From: Rhizobiaceae bacterium
GTDB lineage: Bacteria; Pseudomonadota; Alphaproteobacteria; Rhizobiales; Rhizobiaceae
DNA length: 64,000 bases
Assembly (NCBI GenBank): GCA_023953845.1
Contig: JAMLJC010000001.1
Location: 1,984,001 to 2,048,000 of the forward strand
Direction of reading: 5' to 3'
Under the pieces are notes generated by a model. The model saw only the letters and a program-made list of their open reading frames with translations. It had not been told where the DNA came from and made no database searches. A program made the position numbers and the translations under genes. Every line of letters starts with the position of its first letter. The stretch's first letter is position 1. This document shows, piece after piece, positions 35,347 through 45,272 of the stretch.

Positions 35347-36204
35347 CTAGGCTGTAGTGACGATTTAGGGATTCCAGTTAAGTCGCAAATCAGATTCCAT
35401 TCTGGCTTTTGGAGGTCAGTCATGGATGTGGATGGGCTGAGCAATGAACAGTGGCTGCGGATTGAGCCGTTTGTGCCGGGTGGTCGCAAGGGTCGACGTG
35501 GTCCACGCACCAACAACCGGCGCTTTGTCGACGCTTTGATCTGGATGGCCCGCTCGGGTGGACGCTGGCGTGATCTACCCGAGCGTTATGGCAACTATCA
35601 GACAGCCAAGCGGCGTTACTACCGCTGGATCGAGATGGGTGTGCTCGAAAAGCTGTTCGAGGCACTGGCCAAAGAAGCCGACCTCGATTGGGTCGCGATC
35701 GATTCCACCTCCATCCGCGCACAGCCCCAAGCCGCCGGGGCACGGCGGAAAAGGGGGGAGCGGACGCCCAGGGTCTTGGCCGTTCACGCGGCGGGCTAGG
35801 AACCAAGATCCATGCCGCCGTCGATGCGCTCGGCCTGCCGGTGCGCTTCGTGCTCTCGCCGGGCCACCGAGGCGATGTGATCTACGGCAAGGACCTGCTG
35901 GAAGGCCTTAAACCTCGCCACGTCATCGCCGACCGCGCCTATGACGCCGAGGCCTTCCACGACATCATTCTCGATGCTGGAGCTATCCCCGTCATTCCGC
36001 CAAGGCCCGAACGAAGGCGTCCTCACGCTTGCGACTGGCGCATCTACAAGGAACGAAACCTCATTGAGCGCTTCTTTGCCAAACTCAAGCAGTTCCGCCG
36101 CGTCGCAACGCGATACGACAAGCTCCTCGCAAACTTCCGAGGCTTCGTCCTCATCGCAGCCATAGCTATTTGGATCAGATAGTTAAATCGTCACTACAGC
36201 CTAG
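35347..36204 (+). mobile_element. IS5-family (IS427-group) insertion sequence with CTAG duplication
   Basis: The element spans 35351-36200 (850 bp). Its ends are perfect 17-bp inverted repeats, GCTGTAGTGACGATTTA (35351-35367) and its complement (36184-36200). CTAG flanks both ends (35347-35350 and 36201-36204), as a target duplication. It carries two overlapping frames of one transposase. The right-hand CTAG contains the TAG stop of kduI. Confidence 0.92.
35422..36182 (+). CDS. IS5-family transposase made by programmed -1 frameshift (orfA 35422-35799, orfB 35688-36182)
   Basis: OrfA (125 residues) opens MDVDGLSNEQWLRIEPFVPGG, with the N-terminal HTH and the first catalytic Asp in WVAIDSTSIRAQP. 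OrfB continues in the -1 frame with GADAQGLGRSRGGLGTKIHAAVD, then VIADRAYDAEAF (second Asp) and ERNLIERFFAKLKQFRRVATRYDK with the catalytic Glu of the DDE set. The frames meet at AAAAGGGGGG (about 35749-35758), the usual slippery run of this group, so full-length transposase of about 250 residues comes from -1 slippage. All catalytic residues are present and nothing is broken, so it is probably still active. Confidence 0.9.
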
Positions 36205-37037
36205 CGCAGCATCTCGACCGGCACCGGGTCGATGTCGCGCTCGTCGACATTGTCGCCGGCCATCGCCCAGATGAAGGCGTAGTTCTTCGTGCCGACGCCG
36301 GCCTGGATCGACCATGGCGGCGACAGCACCGCCTGCTCGTTGGCGACGACCAGATGCCGGGTCTCGGCCGGCTCGCCCATCATGTGGAAGACGCGTTGTT
36401 CCGGCCGCATGCCGAAATAGAGGAACGCTTCGGTGCGCCTCTGATGCAGTTCGCCGGACACGCTGTTCCACACCGAGCCCTCGGCGAGAACCGTCATGCC
36501 CACCACGAGCTGGCAGGTCTCCATGATCGACGGATGCACGATGTTGAAGGTCACGCGCTGGCTGGCCGTGGCCGGATCGCCCTGCTCGATGCGCTCCGAG
36601 CCGGGGCCGCTCAGCAGCCGCGCCGGGATTTCCTTGTGGGCGGGCGCGCTGACCAGATAGAACTTCGCCGGCCGGCTCCGGTCGAGGCTGGAAAAGGAAA
36701 CCGGCCCCGTTCCGCGCCCGAGGTAGAGCGCGTCGCGGCGCGCCAGCATGTAGGTGCCGGTCAGCGTCACCACCTGGCCCTCGCCGCCTATGTTGACGAT
36801 CACCATCTCGCGCCGGTCGAGGAAATGATCGGTGCCGGTTTCCTTCACCACCGGCAGGAACACCTCGCGCTCGGCTGGCAGCGCGCCGCCGAGGATCAGC
36901 CGGTCGTAGTGGGAATAGACGAGCCTGATGTCGTTCTGCGGGAAAAGCGCGTCGACGAGGAACGCCCGGCGCAACGCCTCCGTGTCGAACCCCTTCGCTT
37001 CGCGCGGACTGACCGCGTGGCGGATTTCCATCGACAT
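36201..37037 (-). CDS. kduI: 5-keto-4-deoxyuronate isomerase
   Basis: Converts 5-keto-4-deoxyuronate to 2,5-diketo-3-deoxygluconate in pectin and hexuronate catabolism; cytosolic zinc cupin. 278 residues, the same length as E. coli KduI. Motifs: FLVDALFPQNDIRLVYSHYDRLILGGA, FNIVHPSI, and the metal site CQLVVGMTVLAEGSVWN-H-RRTEAF. The ATG at 37037 has GAGGGGGACC 8 nt upstream. The stop codon TAG lies in the CTAG target site of the adjacent IS element; the reading frame is intact. A palindrome at 37101-37121 lies upstream. It follows aglK by 127 bp and may be a separate transcription unit. Confidence 0.93.
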   Translation of the reverse strand: MSMEIRHAVSPREAKGFDTEALRRAFLVDALFPQNDIRLVYSHYDRLILGGALPAEREVFLPVVKETGTDHFLDRREMVIVNIGGEGQVVTLTGTYMLARRDALYLGRGTGPVSFSSLDRSRPAKFYLVSAPAHKEIPARLLSGPGSERIEQGDPATASQRVTFNIVHPSIMETCQLVVGMTVLAEGSVWNSVSGELHQRRTEAFLYFGMRPEQRVFHMMGEPAETRHLVVANEQAVLSPPWSIQAGVGTKNYAFIWAMAGDNVDERDIDPVPVEMLR

Positions 37038-37100
37038 GGCCCGGTCCCCCTCGAGCGTTCGGAAGCGGTTTTCTTCGTCCCGCCGGAAATGCTTTTCCAT

Positions 37101-37121
37101 ACGACTTTATACGAAAGTCGT
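37101..37121. promoter_or_regulatory. Palindromic operator candidate upstream of kduI
   Basis: ACGACTTT-ATACG-AAAGTCGT, perfect 8-bp arms around 5 bp, 64 bp before the kduI start. It is AT-richer than its surroundings, as regulator sites often are. Which protein binds is unknown. Confidence 0.5.
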
Positions 37122-37164
37122 TTCCGAAAGCTCTACCGGACCTTTCCGCCGCCGCGCCGCCCGA

Positions 37165-38277
<1,113 letters not shown>

Positions 38278-38303
38278 GATGTCCTCCCTCTTATTCCGCT
38301 GTT

Positions 38304-39953
38304 TCAGGCAAAGCGCCCGAACCAGGCGCCATAGGCGCCGAGCCTGATCTTGCCGCCCTCGGCGGTCGACGTGAAACCGTGACCCCCGACCGGCGTCAGC
38401 GCGACATCCGCGCCGAGATCGAGGCTGGCGTTGCGCGCGCCGAGATTGAAGGCGCAGACGATCTGCTCGTTGCCGTGCTCGCGCGTGAAGACGAGCACGT
38501 CGTCGTCCGCCGCGAGAAACTCGATATCGCCCCTGGCGAAGACCGGATGGGCATGCCGGAAGGCGAGGAAGGTGCGGTAATGCTCAAGCATCGACCCGGC
38601 GCGGCCCTGCTGCGCATCGACGGCCTGCGCGGCCTGCTCCGCCGGCACCGGCAGCCACGGCTTTACGGTCGAGAAGCCGCCATTCGCCGCCCCGCTCTCC
38701 CACACCATGGGCGTGCGGCAGCCGTCGCGGCCCTTGAACTCCGGCCACATCGTCTTGCCGTAGGGGTCCTGCAAATCCTCGAACGCGATATTCGCTTCGC
38801 CGAGGCCGAGCTCCTCGCCCTGATAGAGGCAGACCGAGCCGCGCAGCGACAGGAGCAGCGCCGAGATCACCTTCAGATAGCCGTGGAGATCCTTCTCGCC
38901 GGCGCCCCAGCGGGTCGCGTGGCGCACCACGTCGTGGTTCGACAGCGCCCAGCAGGGCCAGCCGTCCGGCGCGACCCGGCCGAACTCCTCCAGCACTTCG
39001 CTGATCTTGCGGGCATTGAGTTTGTCGGGGCCGAGGAAGTCGAAGGAATAGCACATATGGACGCGGTTGCCGCCGCCTGTATAGGCGGCGACGATCTCCA
39101 GCCCGCGCTGGGAATCGCCCACTTCGCCAACGGAGGCTTTTGCGGGGTAATCGTCCAGCAGCGCGCGAAAACGTTCGAGGAAGGCGAGGTTCTCGGGCCG
39201 GCTCTTGTCGTAGAGATGGTCCTGGAAATTATAGGGATTGACCGCCGGCGCGGTCGAGGCGTTGCGCTGCTCGGGCGGCAGCGGCGGATTGTCCTCCAGT
39301 CCCTGACTGTGAAAATAGAAATTGATCGTGTCGAGACGAAAACCGTCGATGCCGCGGTCGAGCCAGAAGCGCGCGGCGGCGAGCAGCGCGTCCTGCACCT
39401 CGCGGTTGTGGAAGTTGAGGTCGGGCTGCTCGGGCAGGAAATTGTGCAGATAATACTGCATCCGCCGCGTGTCCCACTGCCACGCCGAGCCGCCGAAGAT
39501 CGACAGCCAGTTGTTGGGCGGCGAGCCGTCCGGCTTCGGATCGGCCCAGACATACCAGTCGGCCCTGGGATTATCGCGGCTCGACCGGCTCTCCCTGAAC
39601 CAAGGATGCTGGTCGGAGGAATGCGAGATGACGATGTCCGTCATCACCTTCAGGCCGAGACGGTGCGCCTCGGCAAGCAGCGCGTCGAAGTCCTCCAGCG
39701 AGCCGAACAGCGGGTCGATGTCGCAATAGTCCGACACGTCGTAGCCGAAATCCTTCATCGGCGATTTCGCGATCGGCGAAATCCAGATCGCGTCGACACC
39801 GAGTTTGGCTACGTGCTCCAGCCGCCTGACGATGCCCTTCAAATCGCCGACGCCGTCGCCGTCCGAATCCTGAAAGCTGCGCGGATAGATCTGATATATC
39901 ACCGCCCCACGCCACCAGTCGGGTTCGAAGGGCGCTGTGTTGTCGTTGGTCAT
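38304..39953 (-). CDS. aglA: Alpha-glucosidase (GH13)
   Basis: 549 residues, intracellular. Hydrolyses imported alpha-glucosides. The (beta/alpha)8 barrel shows all GH13 regions: VMTDIVISHSSDQHPWF, GFRLDTINFY (nucleophile Asp, about 205), VGEVGD (acid/base Glu) and ALSNHDVVRHATR (stabilising Asp). QIYPRSFQDSDGDGVGDLKGI at the N-terminus is typical of oligo-1,6-glucosidase/alpha-glucosidase members. No signal peptide. Separated from aglG by a 138-bp palindromic repeat element, so the operon mRNA carries a long hairpin just before this gene. Confidence 0.95.
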   Translation of the reverse strand: MTNDNTAPFEPDWWRGAVIYQIYPRSFQDSDGDGVGDLKGIVRRLEHVAKLGVDAIWISPIAKSPMKDFGYDVSDYCDIDPLFGSLEDFDALLAEAHRLGLKVMTDIVISHSSDQHPWFRESRSSRDNPRADWYVWADPKPDGSPPNNWLSIFGGSAWQWDTRRMQYYLHNFLPEQPDLNFHNREVQDALLAAARFWLDRGIDGFRLDTINFYFHSQGLEDNPPLPPEQRNASTAPAVNPYNFQDHLYDKSRPENLAFLERFRALLDDYPAKASVGEVGDSQRGLEIVAAYTGGGNRVHMCYSFDFLGPDKLNARKISEVLEEFGRVAPDGWPCWALSNHDVVRHATRWGAGEKDLHGYLKVISALLLSLRGSVCLYQGEELGLGEANIAFEDLQDPYGKTMWPEFKGRDGCRTPMVWESGAANGGFSTVKPWLPVPAEQAAQAVDAQQGRAGSMLEHYRTFLAFRHAHPVFARGDIEFLAADDDVLVFTREHGNEQIVCAFNLGARNASLDLGADVALTPVGGHGFTSTAEGGKIRLGAYGAWFGRFA

Positions 39954-39975
39954 GCGTGATCTCTGGTCTGAAGGC

Positions 39976-40113
39976 TACCCCCACCCCTAACCCCTCCCCA
40001 CAAGGGGGAGGGGAGCGTGAACGTAGTCGCTGGTCCTTCCGGAGGATCGGATAAAAGCGCACCAGCGATGGCATCCCCCTCCCCCTTGTGGGGAGGGGTT
40101 AGGGGTGGGGGTA
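39976..40113. repeat. 138-bp inverted-repeat element inside the agl operon
   Basis: Two perfect 38-bp arms (39976-40013 and 40076-40113) face each other across 62 bp. Each arm is itself a near palindrome (CCCCTCCCC ... GGGGGAGGGG). No coding capacity. MITE- or RIME-like intergenic unit of the rhizobia. It lies between aglG and aglA and would form a very stable hairpin in the polycistronic mRNA. Confidence 0.85.
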
Positions 40114-40133
40114 CCGCATGCGATCTCATATCT

Positions 40134-41300
40134 TCACCCTCCCTTCACCGAACCGGCCAGCAGGCCGCGGACGAAGTAGCGCTGGAGCGAGAAGAAGACG
40201 AGCAGCGGCACGATGATGGTGACGAAGGCCGACGTTGTCAGGATCTCCCAGTCGCCGCCGCGCGAGCCGAGCAGTGCGTTGAGCTTTCCCGTCAGCACGA
40301 GCTGGTCCGACCCGGAGCCCAGGAACACCATGGCGACGAGCAGGTCGTTCCACACCCAGAGGAACTGGAAGATGGCGAAGGAGGCAAGCACCGGGAAGGA
40401 GAGCGGCAGCACGATCTTGATGAAGATCTCGAAGTCGCTCGCCCCGTCGATGCGGGCCGATTCCATCAGTTCGCGCGGCAGGCCGGCCATGTAGCTGCGA
40501 AGCAGATAGATGGCGAAGGGCAGGCCGAAGCCGGTATGCGCCAGCCATATGCCGAGATAGGTTTTCGACGGCACGCCGAAGAAGGCGCCGACGCCGTTGT
40601 AGAGCTGCAGCAGCGGGATCAGCGCCATTTGCAGCGGCACGACGAGCAGGCCGATGACGGTGGCGATCAGGAGCGCGCGGCCGGGGAACTTCATCCAGGC
40701 GAGCGCATAGGCCGCGAAGGCGGCTATCATGATCGGGATGACGGTCGCCGGAATGGTGACGGTGAGCGAATTGATGAAGGAACGGCCGATGCCTTCGGAG
40801 AACAGCACCGTCTCGTAGTTCTCCGAGGTGAAGCGCGGCGGCACGGTTGCGGAATAGTAGATGCGGCGGCCGCGGTCGCTGTCCTGCGCGGCCGGATAGG
40901 TCATCACGAAACTGCCGTCCTCGTTGATCAGCAGCGTCTCGCCGTCGCCGAGATCGGCGGTCGTCCCCGCCGGATACTGTGTCGGCGCCTGCGCCCTTGT
41001 GCCGAATGCCGAGATGGAACGGCTGCCGGGCTCCTCGAAGAGATTGCCTTCCAGCACGAACTTGCCGTCCTTCTCCACCGCCTTGTTCGGGGCGGGAAGG
41101 CGGCCGGCTTCCGTCTGCGCGGAACTGGTGAAAGCGGTCCACCAGCCGGACGCGATGATCTGGTCCTTGTCGCGGATCGACGTCACCAGAATGCCGAGCG
41201 TCGGAAGCGTCCAGACGGCGACGAAGAACAGCACGGCCAGATGCGTGCCGATGCGGCCGAGGGGGGATTTGCCCGCGGGGGCGCTGCCAGCGGCGGCCAT
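40134..41300 (-). CDS. aglG: Alpha-glucoside ABC transporter permease
   Basis: 388 residues, MalG-type inner-membrane permease. The first helix (about 20-42) is followed by a long periplasmic insert of about 130 residues (FTSSAQTEAGRLPAPNKAVEK ... RIYYSATVPPRFT) typical of AglG. The last five helices contain the EAA loop PRELMESARIDGASDFEIFIKIVLPLSFP. The C-terminus RGLLAGSVKGG matches the family. The ATG at 41300 is 1 bp after the aglF stop, so translation is coupled. Confidence 0.94.
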   Translation of the reverse strand: MAAAGSAPAGKSPLGRIGTHLAVLFFVAVWTLPTLGILVTSIRDKDQIIASGWWTAFTSSAQTEAGRLPAPNKAVEKDGKFVLEGNLFEEPGSRSISAFGTRAQAPTQYPAGTTADLGDGETLLINEDGSFVMTYPAAQDSDRGRRIYYSATVPPRFTSENYETVLFSEGIGRSFINSLTVTIPATVIPIMIAAFAAYALAWMKFPGRALLIATVIGLLVVPLQMALIPLLQLYNGVGAFFGVPSKTYLGIWLAHTGFGLPFAIYLLRSYMAGLPRELMESARIDGASDFEIFIKIVLPLSFPVLASFAIFQFLWVWNDLLVAMVFLGSGSDQLVLTGKLNALLGSRGGDWEILTTSAFVTIIVPLLVFFSLQRYFVRGLLAGSVKGG

Positions 41301-41301
41301 C

Positions 41302-42315
41302 TCAGCGCCCTCCCATCTCTTTGTTGGCCTGGCGGATGTTCCAGATCATGATCGGCAGCACGGCCAGCATGATGATGATGGCGATGGTGGCGCCGCGGCC
41401 GAAATCGCCGCCGCCGCGGAACATCCAGTCGAACATGAGATTGGCGAGCACCTGGCTGTTCCACTGCCCGTTGGTCATGGTCAGCACGATGTCGAACACT
41501 TTCAGCACGAGGATGGTGATGGTCGTCCAGACGACGGCGATGGTGCCCCAGATCTGCGGCACCATGATCTTCCAGAAGATCTGGAAGGGGTTGGCGCCGT
41601 CGATCACGGCCGCCTCGATCGTCTCCTCGGGAATGCCGCGCAGCGCCGAGGACAGGATGACCATGGCGAAGCCCGTCTGGATCCAGATCAGGATGATCAT
41701 CAGGAAGAAATTGTTCCAGAAGGGCAGGGAGATCCATACCTGCGGCTGCCCGCCGAAGGCCTGCACGACCGCGTTCAGGATGCCGATCTGGGTCTGGCCG
41801 TCGCCGCGATACTCGTAGACGAATTTCCAGATGACGCTGGCGCCGACGAAGGAGATGGCGAGCGGCAGGAAGATCAGGCTCTTGGCGATGGTGCCCCACC
41901 AGATGCGGTCCGTCAGCACGGCGATGATGAGGCCGAAGAAGGTGCAGGCGGCGGGCACCACGGCGAGCCAGAGCAAATTGTTCAGGATCGAGTTGCGGAA
42001 CTCGCGGTCGCCAAAAGCCCATTCATAGTTGGCGAGCCCGACGAAGTTCTCGCCGCCCCGGTCGTGGAACGAGAGGATCAGGGTCTGGACGACGGGATAG
42101 ATCAGGTAGACGACGAGGATGGCGAGGGCCGGGCCGAGGAACAGCCATGGCCGGATCAGCCCCTGACGACGCAGATTGTCGACCGCCGTTCCGCCGCTGA
42201 CGCCGCGCGCCGGAAAGATGAGGTCGAGCAGCTTGTTGGCGCCCCAGAAATAGGCGACGCAGCCGCCGACGCCGACGATGATGACAAGGATCGCGGAGAA
42301 TATCTGGGCCGCCAC
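41302..42315 (-). CDS. aglF: Alpha-glucoside ABC transporter permease
   Basis: 337 residues, MalF-type permease. An extra N-terminal helix (SAILVIIVGVGGCVAYFWG) precedes the usual six. EAA loop: PEETIEAAVIDGANPFQIFWKIMVPQIWG. WRGAT-type end region reads RQANKEMGGR. It starts with GTG, 5 nt after GGGAGGG. It forms the AglFG channel. Separated from aglE by 261 bp containing an inverted-repeat element. Confidence 0.94.
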   Translation of the reverse strand: MAAQIFSAILVIIVGVGGCVAYFWGANKLLDLIFPARGVSGGTAVDNLRRQGLIRPWLFLGPALAILVVYLIYPVVQTLILSFHDRGGENFVGLANYEWAFGDREFRNSILNNLLWLAVVPAACTFFGLIIAVLTDRIWWGTIAKSLIFLPLAISFVGASVIWKFVYEYRGDGQTQIGILNAVVQAFGGQPQVWISLPFWNNFFLMIILIWIQTGFAMVILSSALRGIPEETIEAAVIDGANPFQIFWKIMVPQIWGTIAVVWTTITILVLKVFDIVLTMTNGQWNSQVLANLMFDWMFRGGGDFGRGATIAIIIMLAVLPIMIWNIRQANKEMGGR

Positions 42316-42381
42316 AGGTCCCTCCCTCGTGCGGACTGACTTGCTCTGCTTCTGCCTTCGGGCGGCGCGCGCCGCCTCTGT

Positions 42382-42498
42382 TCACTCGGCCATCCGCTCC
42401 CGTCAGAGCGAGGAGACACACGGAAAGCCGCGCTGCGAGCTGATCGCTGCGCTCACGCCGCGATCCCCTCGCTCCGCCGGGAGGGGATGGCCGAGTGA
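42382..42498. repeat. Inverted-repeat element between aglE and aglF
   Basis: Perfect 14-bp arms TCACTCGGCCATCC (42382-42395) and its complement (42485-42498) enclose an inner stem ATCCCCTC/GAGGGGAT (42463-42488). No gene is seen in the 42316-42576 gap. Such a stem after the binding-protein gene could keep aglE mRNA more abundant than the permease mRNA. Confidence 0.65.
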
Positions 42499-42576
42499 CA
42501 GATCGAACGCAATTTACGACCGGGATACGTCCGGTCCCCGGCCCGTGGCGCAGCCGCCCGGGCCGGACGCCGAAAA

Positions 42577-43932
42577 CTACTTGATCGCGTCCCAGCTCTT
42601 CTGGATGTCGGTCGCGACCGCCTCGGCCGGCTTGCCGCCGACGAGGTCGATCATGCCCGTCCAGAAGGCCCCCGCGCCGATCTTGCCGGGCATCAGGTCC
42701 GAGCCGTCGAAGCGGAAGGTGGAGGCGTTGACGAGGATGTCGCCCTGCTTCTTCAGCGCTTCGTTGGCATAGGCTTCCTGCTTGGCCGTCTTCAGCGGCG
42801 TCAGCAGGCCGGACTGCGCCATCCAGATCTCATGCGCCAGCGGCATTTCGAGGAATTTTATGAAAGCGCGCGCGGCCTTCGAGTCCTTGGTGATCGAGGC
42901 GAAGGTGCCCGCGCCGAGCACCGGCGTGCCGAGTTCGGGCTTCGCCGCCATCGGCGGCAGGTAGAAGAAGTCGGCATCCTCGCCAAGCTTCGTGCCTTCC
43001 GGGAAGAAGGACGAGATGAACGACGCCTGACGGTGCATGTAGCATTTCGGCGGGATCTCGAAGAGACCCTTCGGACTGTCGCGGAAATCGGTCGCCGCGA
43101 CCGCCGCCTTGCCGCCATTGACGTATTTGTCGTTGGTGGCGATGTCGGCGAAGATTTGAAGCGCGTTGACGACGGCCGGATCGTTGAACGGGATCTCGTT
43201 CTTCGTCCACTTGTCGTAGGTTTCCGGCGGCGCGGTGCGCAGCATGATGTCCTCGACCCAGTCGGTCGCCGGCCAGCCCGTCGCGCCGCCCGAGCCCAGC
43301 CCGATGCACCAGGGCGTGCCGCCGTCGGCGACGATCTGGTCGGAGAGCTTAATCATGTCTTCCCAGGTCTTCGGCACCTCGTAGCCGGCTTCCTCGAAAT
43401 TCTCCGGCACGTACCAGACCAGCGACTTCAGGTCCGCCTTATAGGGGAAGGCGAAGAATTTCTCCGCCCCGTCCTTGTCCTTGAAAGTGCCGAGGCCGAC
43501 CCAGGATTCGCCGGCGCCGTAATTGTCCTTGACGAATTGCGCATCAGCATCGTCGAGCGGCGTCAGCAGGCCCTTGGAAGCGAGGTCCTGAATCAGGCCG
43601 GGCTGCGGCAGGATGGCGATGTTGGGCGGGCTTCCGGCCTGCGTGTCGATGACGATCTGCTGCTCGTAGTTTTCCGACGATGAGTATTTCAGCTCGACGC
43701 CTGTCGCCTCGGTGAAATAGTCGAGCACGGAGCGCACCAGCGCCTCGTCCTCGCCGCGCCACGGGCCGAAGATCGTCAGCGTCTCGCCCTTGAGATCGGT
43801 CTTCTTCAGTTCCTCGAAGTTTTCCCAGGTGAAGCGGGAATCTTCGCCCGGCTTGAATTTCAGTTCGGCGGCGGCGGGCCAGCTGAAGGCCATGGCGGCG
43901 AGCGCGACGCCCGCGAGAAGGGTTTTCCTCAT
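42577..43932 (-). CDS. aglE: Alpha-glucoside ABC transporter substrate-binding protein
   Basis: 451 residues with a signal peptide (LLAGVALAAMAFSWPAAA). The mature protein begins ELKFKPGEDSRFTWENFEELKKTDLKGETLTIFGPWRG, the characteristic start of AglE. Four or so cysteines and EIPPKCYMHRQASFISSFFPEGT are family features. GGGAGGAA precedes the ATG. First gene of aglEFGAK; the divergent regulator gene aglR and two AAAGCGCTTT palindromes lie upstream. Confidence 0.95.
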   Translation of the reverse strand: MRKTLLAGVALAAMAFSWPAAAELKFKPGEDSRFTWENFEELKKTDLKGETLTIFGPWRGEDEALVRSVLDYFTEATGVELKYSSSENYEQQIVIDTQAGSPPNIAILPQPGLIQDLASKGLLTPLDDADAQFVKDNYGAGESWVGLGTFKDKDGAEKFFAFPYKADLKSLVWYVPENFEEAGYEVPKTWEDMIKLSDQIVADGGTPWCIGLGSGGATGWPATDWVEDIMLRTAPPETYDKWTKNEIPFNDPAVVNALQIFADIATNDKYVNGGKAAVAATDFRDSPKGLFEIPPKCYMHRQASFISSFFPEGTKLGEDADFFYLPPMAAKPELGTPVLGAGTFASITKDSKAARAFIKFLEMPLAHEIWMAQSGLLTPLKTAKQEAYANEALKKQGDILVNASTFRFDGSDLMPGKIGAGAFWTGMIDLVGGKPAEAVATDIQKSWDAIK

Positions 43933-44039
43933 GCGTTCCTCCCAGTTCGACACTCGTTCCCCCGGACCTCCTCCGGGTGCCCCGCCCTCACGGAGCATGC
44001 GCCCGGTCGCGGAACGGCACAAGTGGCCGCACGGGACCT

Positions 44040-44051
44040 CAAAGCGCTTTG
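44040..44051. promoter_or_regulatory. AglR operator candidate on the aglE side
   Basis: CAAAGCGCTTTG, a perfect 12-bp palindrome 108 bp upstream of aglE. The same core recurs at 44224-44233 next to the regulator gene. LacI-family proteins recognise this type of site. Confidence 0.75.
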
Positions 44052-44223
44052 GATTGCATCAATTGGCCATTAATCCAGCCTGACGTCAAGGGTCTTTGCA
44101 AATAAATCGATTGAAATTATTTAGTGAGCTATTTTCTCCTTGCCGTTCGGCTGCTTATTCGAAAGTCTCGGCATCGCCGGATTGATGCGCGTGTCGTTTC
44201 GCCGGATTTCATGGCGAAAATTG

Positions 44224-44233
44224 AAAGCGCTTT
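44224..44233. promoter_or_regulatory. AglR operator candidate in the aglR leader
   Basis: AAAGCGCTTT, perfect 10-bp palindrome ending directly before the aglR Shine-Dalgarno site (GAAGGA). Binding there would block aglR expression, so autorepression is likely. Confidence 0.7.
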
Positions 44234-44247
44234 GAAGGACTTTGGTT

Positions 44248-45270
44248 TTGAACCTGAAACAGCTTTCCTCCATGCTCGACCTGTCGCAGACGACGGTGAG
44301 TCGCGCGCTGAACGGCTATCCCGAGGTAAGTGAAGAAACGCGACGCAGGGTGGTGGACGCAGCCAAGCGGCACGGCTACCGCCCCAATCCCAGCGCGCGC
44401 CGCCTCGCCACCGGCAAGGCGGGCATGATCGGCTATGTCATGCCGACCGGTGCGTCGGTCGACATCGATCCGCATTTCGTGGAATTCCTGTCCGGCCTCG
44501 GCGACTATGCGCGCGGCCACGATCTCGACCTCGTGCTCTCGCCGACGGAGGCCGGCGACGAGGAGACCACCTACCGCCGGGTCGTCGCCAACAAGCAGGT
44601 CGACGCGGTCTACGTGTCCTCGCCGCGCCCGAACGACCGGCGCATCCGGCTCCTGGAGCAGCTTGGCCTGCCCTACATCGTGCATGGGCGGAGCGAAGGA
44701 CTCGGCTTCGACTACCCGCATATGGACATCGACAATGAAGGCGCGTTTCACGAGGCGGGCCGCCTGCTGACTCAGCTTGGGCACAGGCGCGTCGGGCTGG
44801 TCAACGGCGAAATCACGCAGACCTTCGCCATCTTCCGCGAGCGCGGCCTGAAACGGGCGCTCGCCGCCGCCGGTGTGACGCTCGATGCGCGCAATGTGCG
44901 GTCCGTCGCGATGACCGAGGAGAACGGTTACCGCTCGACCATGAATATCATGGGCCGGCCGGATCGCCCGACCGCCCTTGTCTGCTCGAGCCTGATCATG
45001 GCGCTCGGCGTGATGCGGGCGTTGAGCGAGCTTGGCCTCTCCGTGCCGGGCGACGTCTCGCTGATAGCGCATGACGACGTCTTTCCGTGGCTGAAGCCGG
45101 AGAATTTCGCGGTGCCGCTGTCGACCACCCGCTCCTCGATCCGCGCCGCCGGCGCCCGCATCGCCGAGCGGCTGACTGCCCGCCTTTCCGGGGCGGAGAC
45201 CGACGCCCGCGCGGAGGTATGGCCGGTCGACCTCGTCGTCCGCGGCTCGATCAGCGCGGTGAAGGGTTAG
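44248..45270 (+). CDS. aglR: LacI-family repressor of the alpha-glucoside operon
   Basis: 340 residues. HTH: LKQLSSMLDLSQTTVSRALNGYPEVSEETRR, hinge GYRPNPSARRLATGKAG, then an effector-binding domain. It lies divergent from aglE and equals the aglR position in Sinorhizobium. Start is TTG at 44248, 8 nt after GAAGGA, giving MNLKQLSSML; a TTG two codons earlier is less well placed. Two identical palindromes in the 315-bp divergent region support direct regulation. It ends 2 bp from the far end of the broken toxin gene. Confidence 0.9.
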   Translation: MNLKQLSSMLDLSQTTVSRALNGYPEVSEETRRRVVDAAKRHGYRPNPSARRLATGKAGMIGYVMPTGASVDIDPHFVEFLSGLGDYARGHDLDLVLSPTEAGDEETTYRRVVANKQVDAVYVSSPRPNDRRIRLLEQLGLPYIVHGRSEGLGFDYPHMDIDNEGAFHEAGRLLTQLGHRRVGLVNGEITQTFAIFRERGLKRALAAAGVTLDARNVRSVAMTEENGYRSTMNIMGRPDRPTALVCSSLIMALGVMRALSELGLSVPGDVSLIAHDDVFPWLKPENFAVPLSTTRSSIRAAGARIAERLTARLSGAETDARAEVWPVDLVVRGSISAVKG

Positions 45271-45272
45271 AG

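Noticed and set aside
44124..44333. 69-codon frame ahead of aglR
   Set aside because: It covers the operator and aglR leader, and its frame conflicts with the repressor's HTH.
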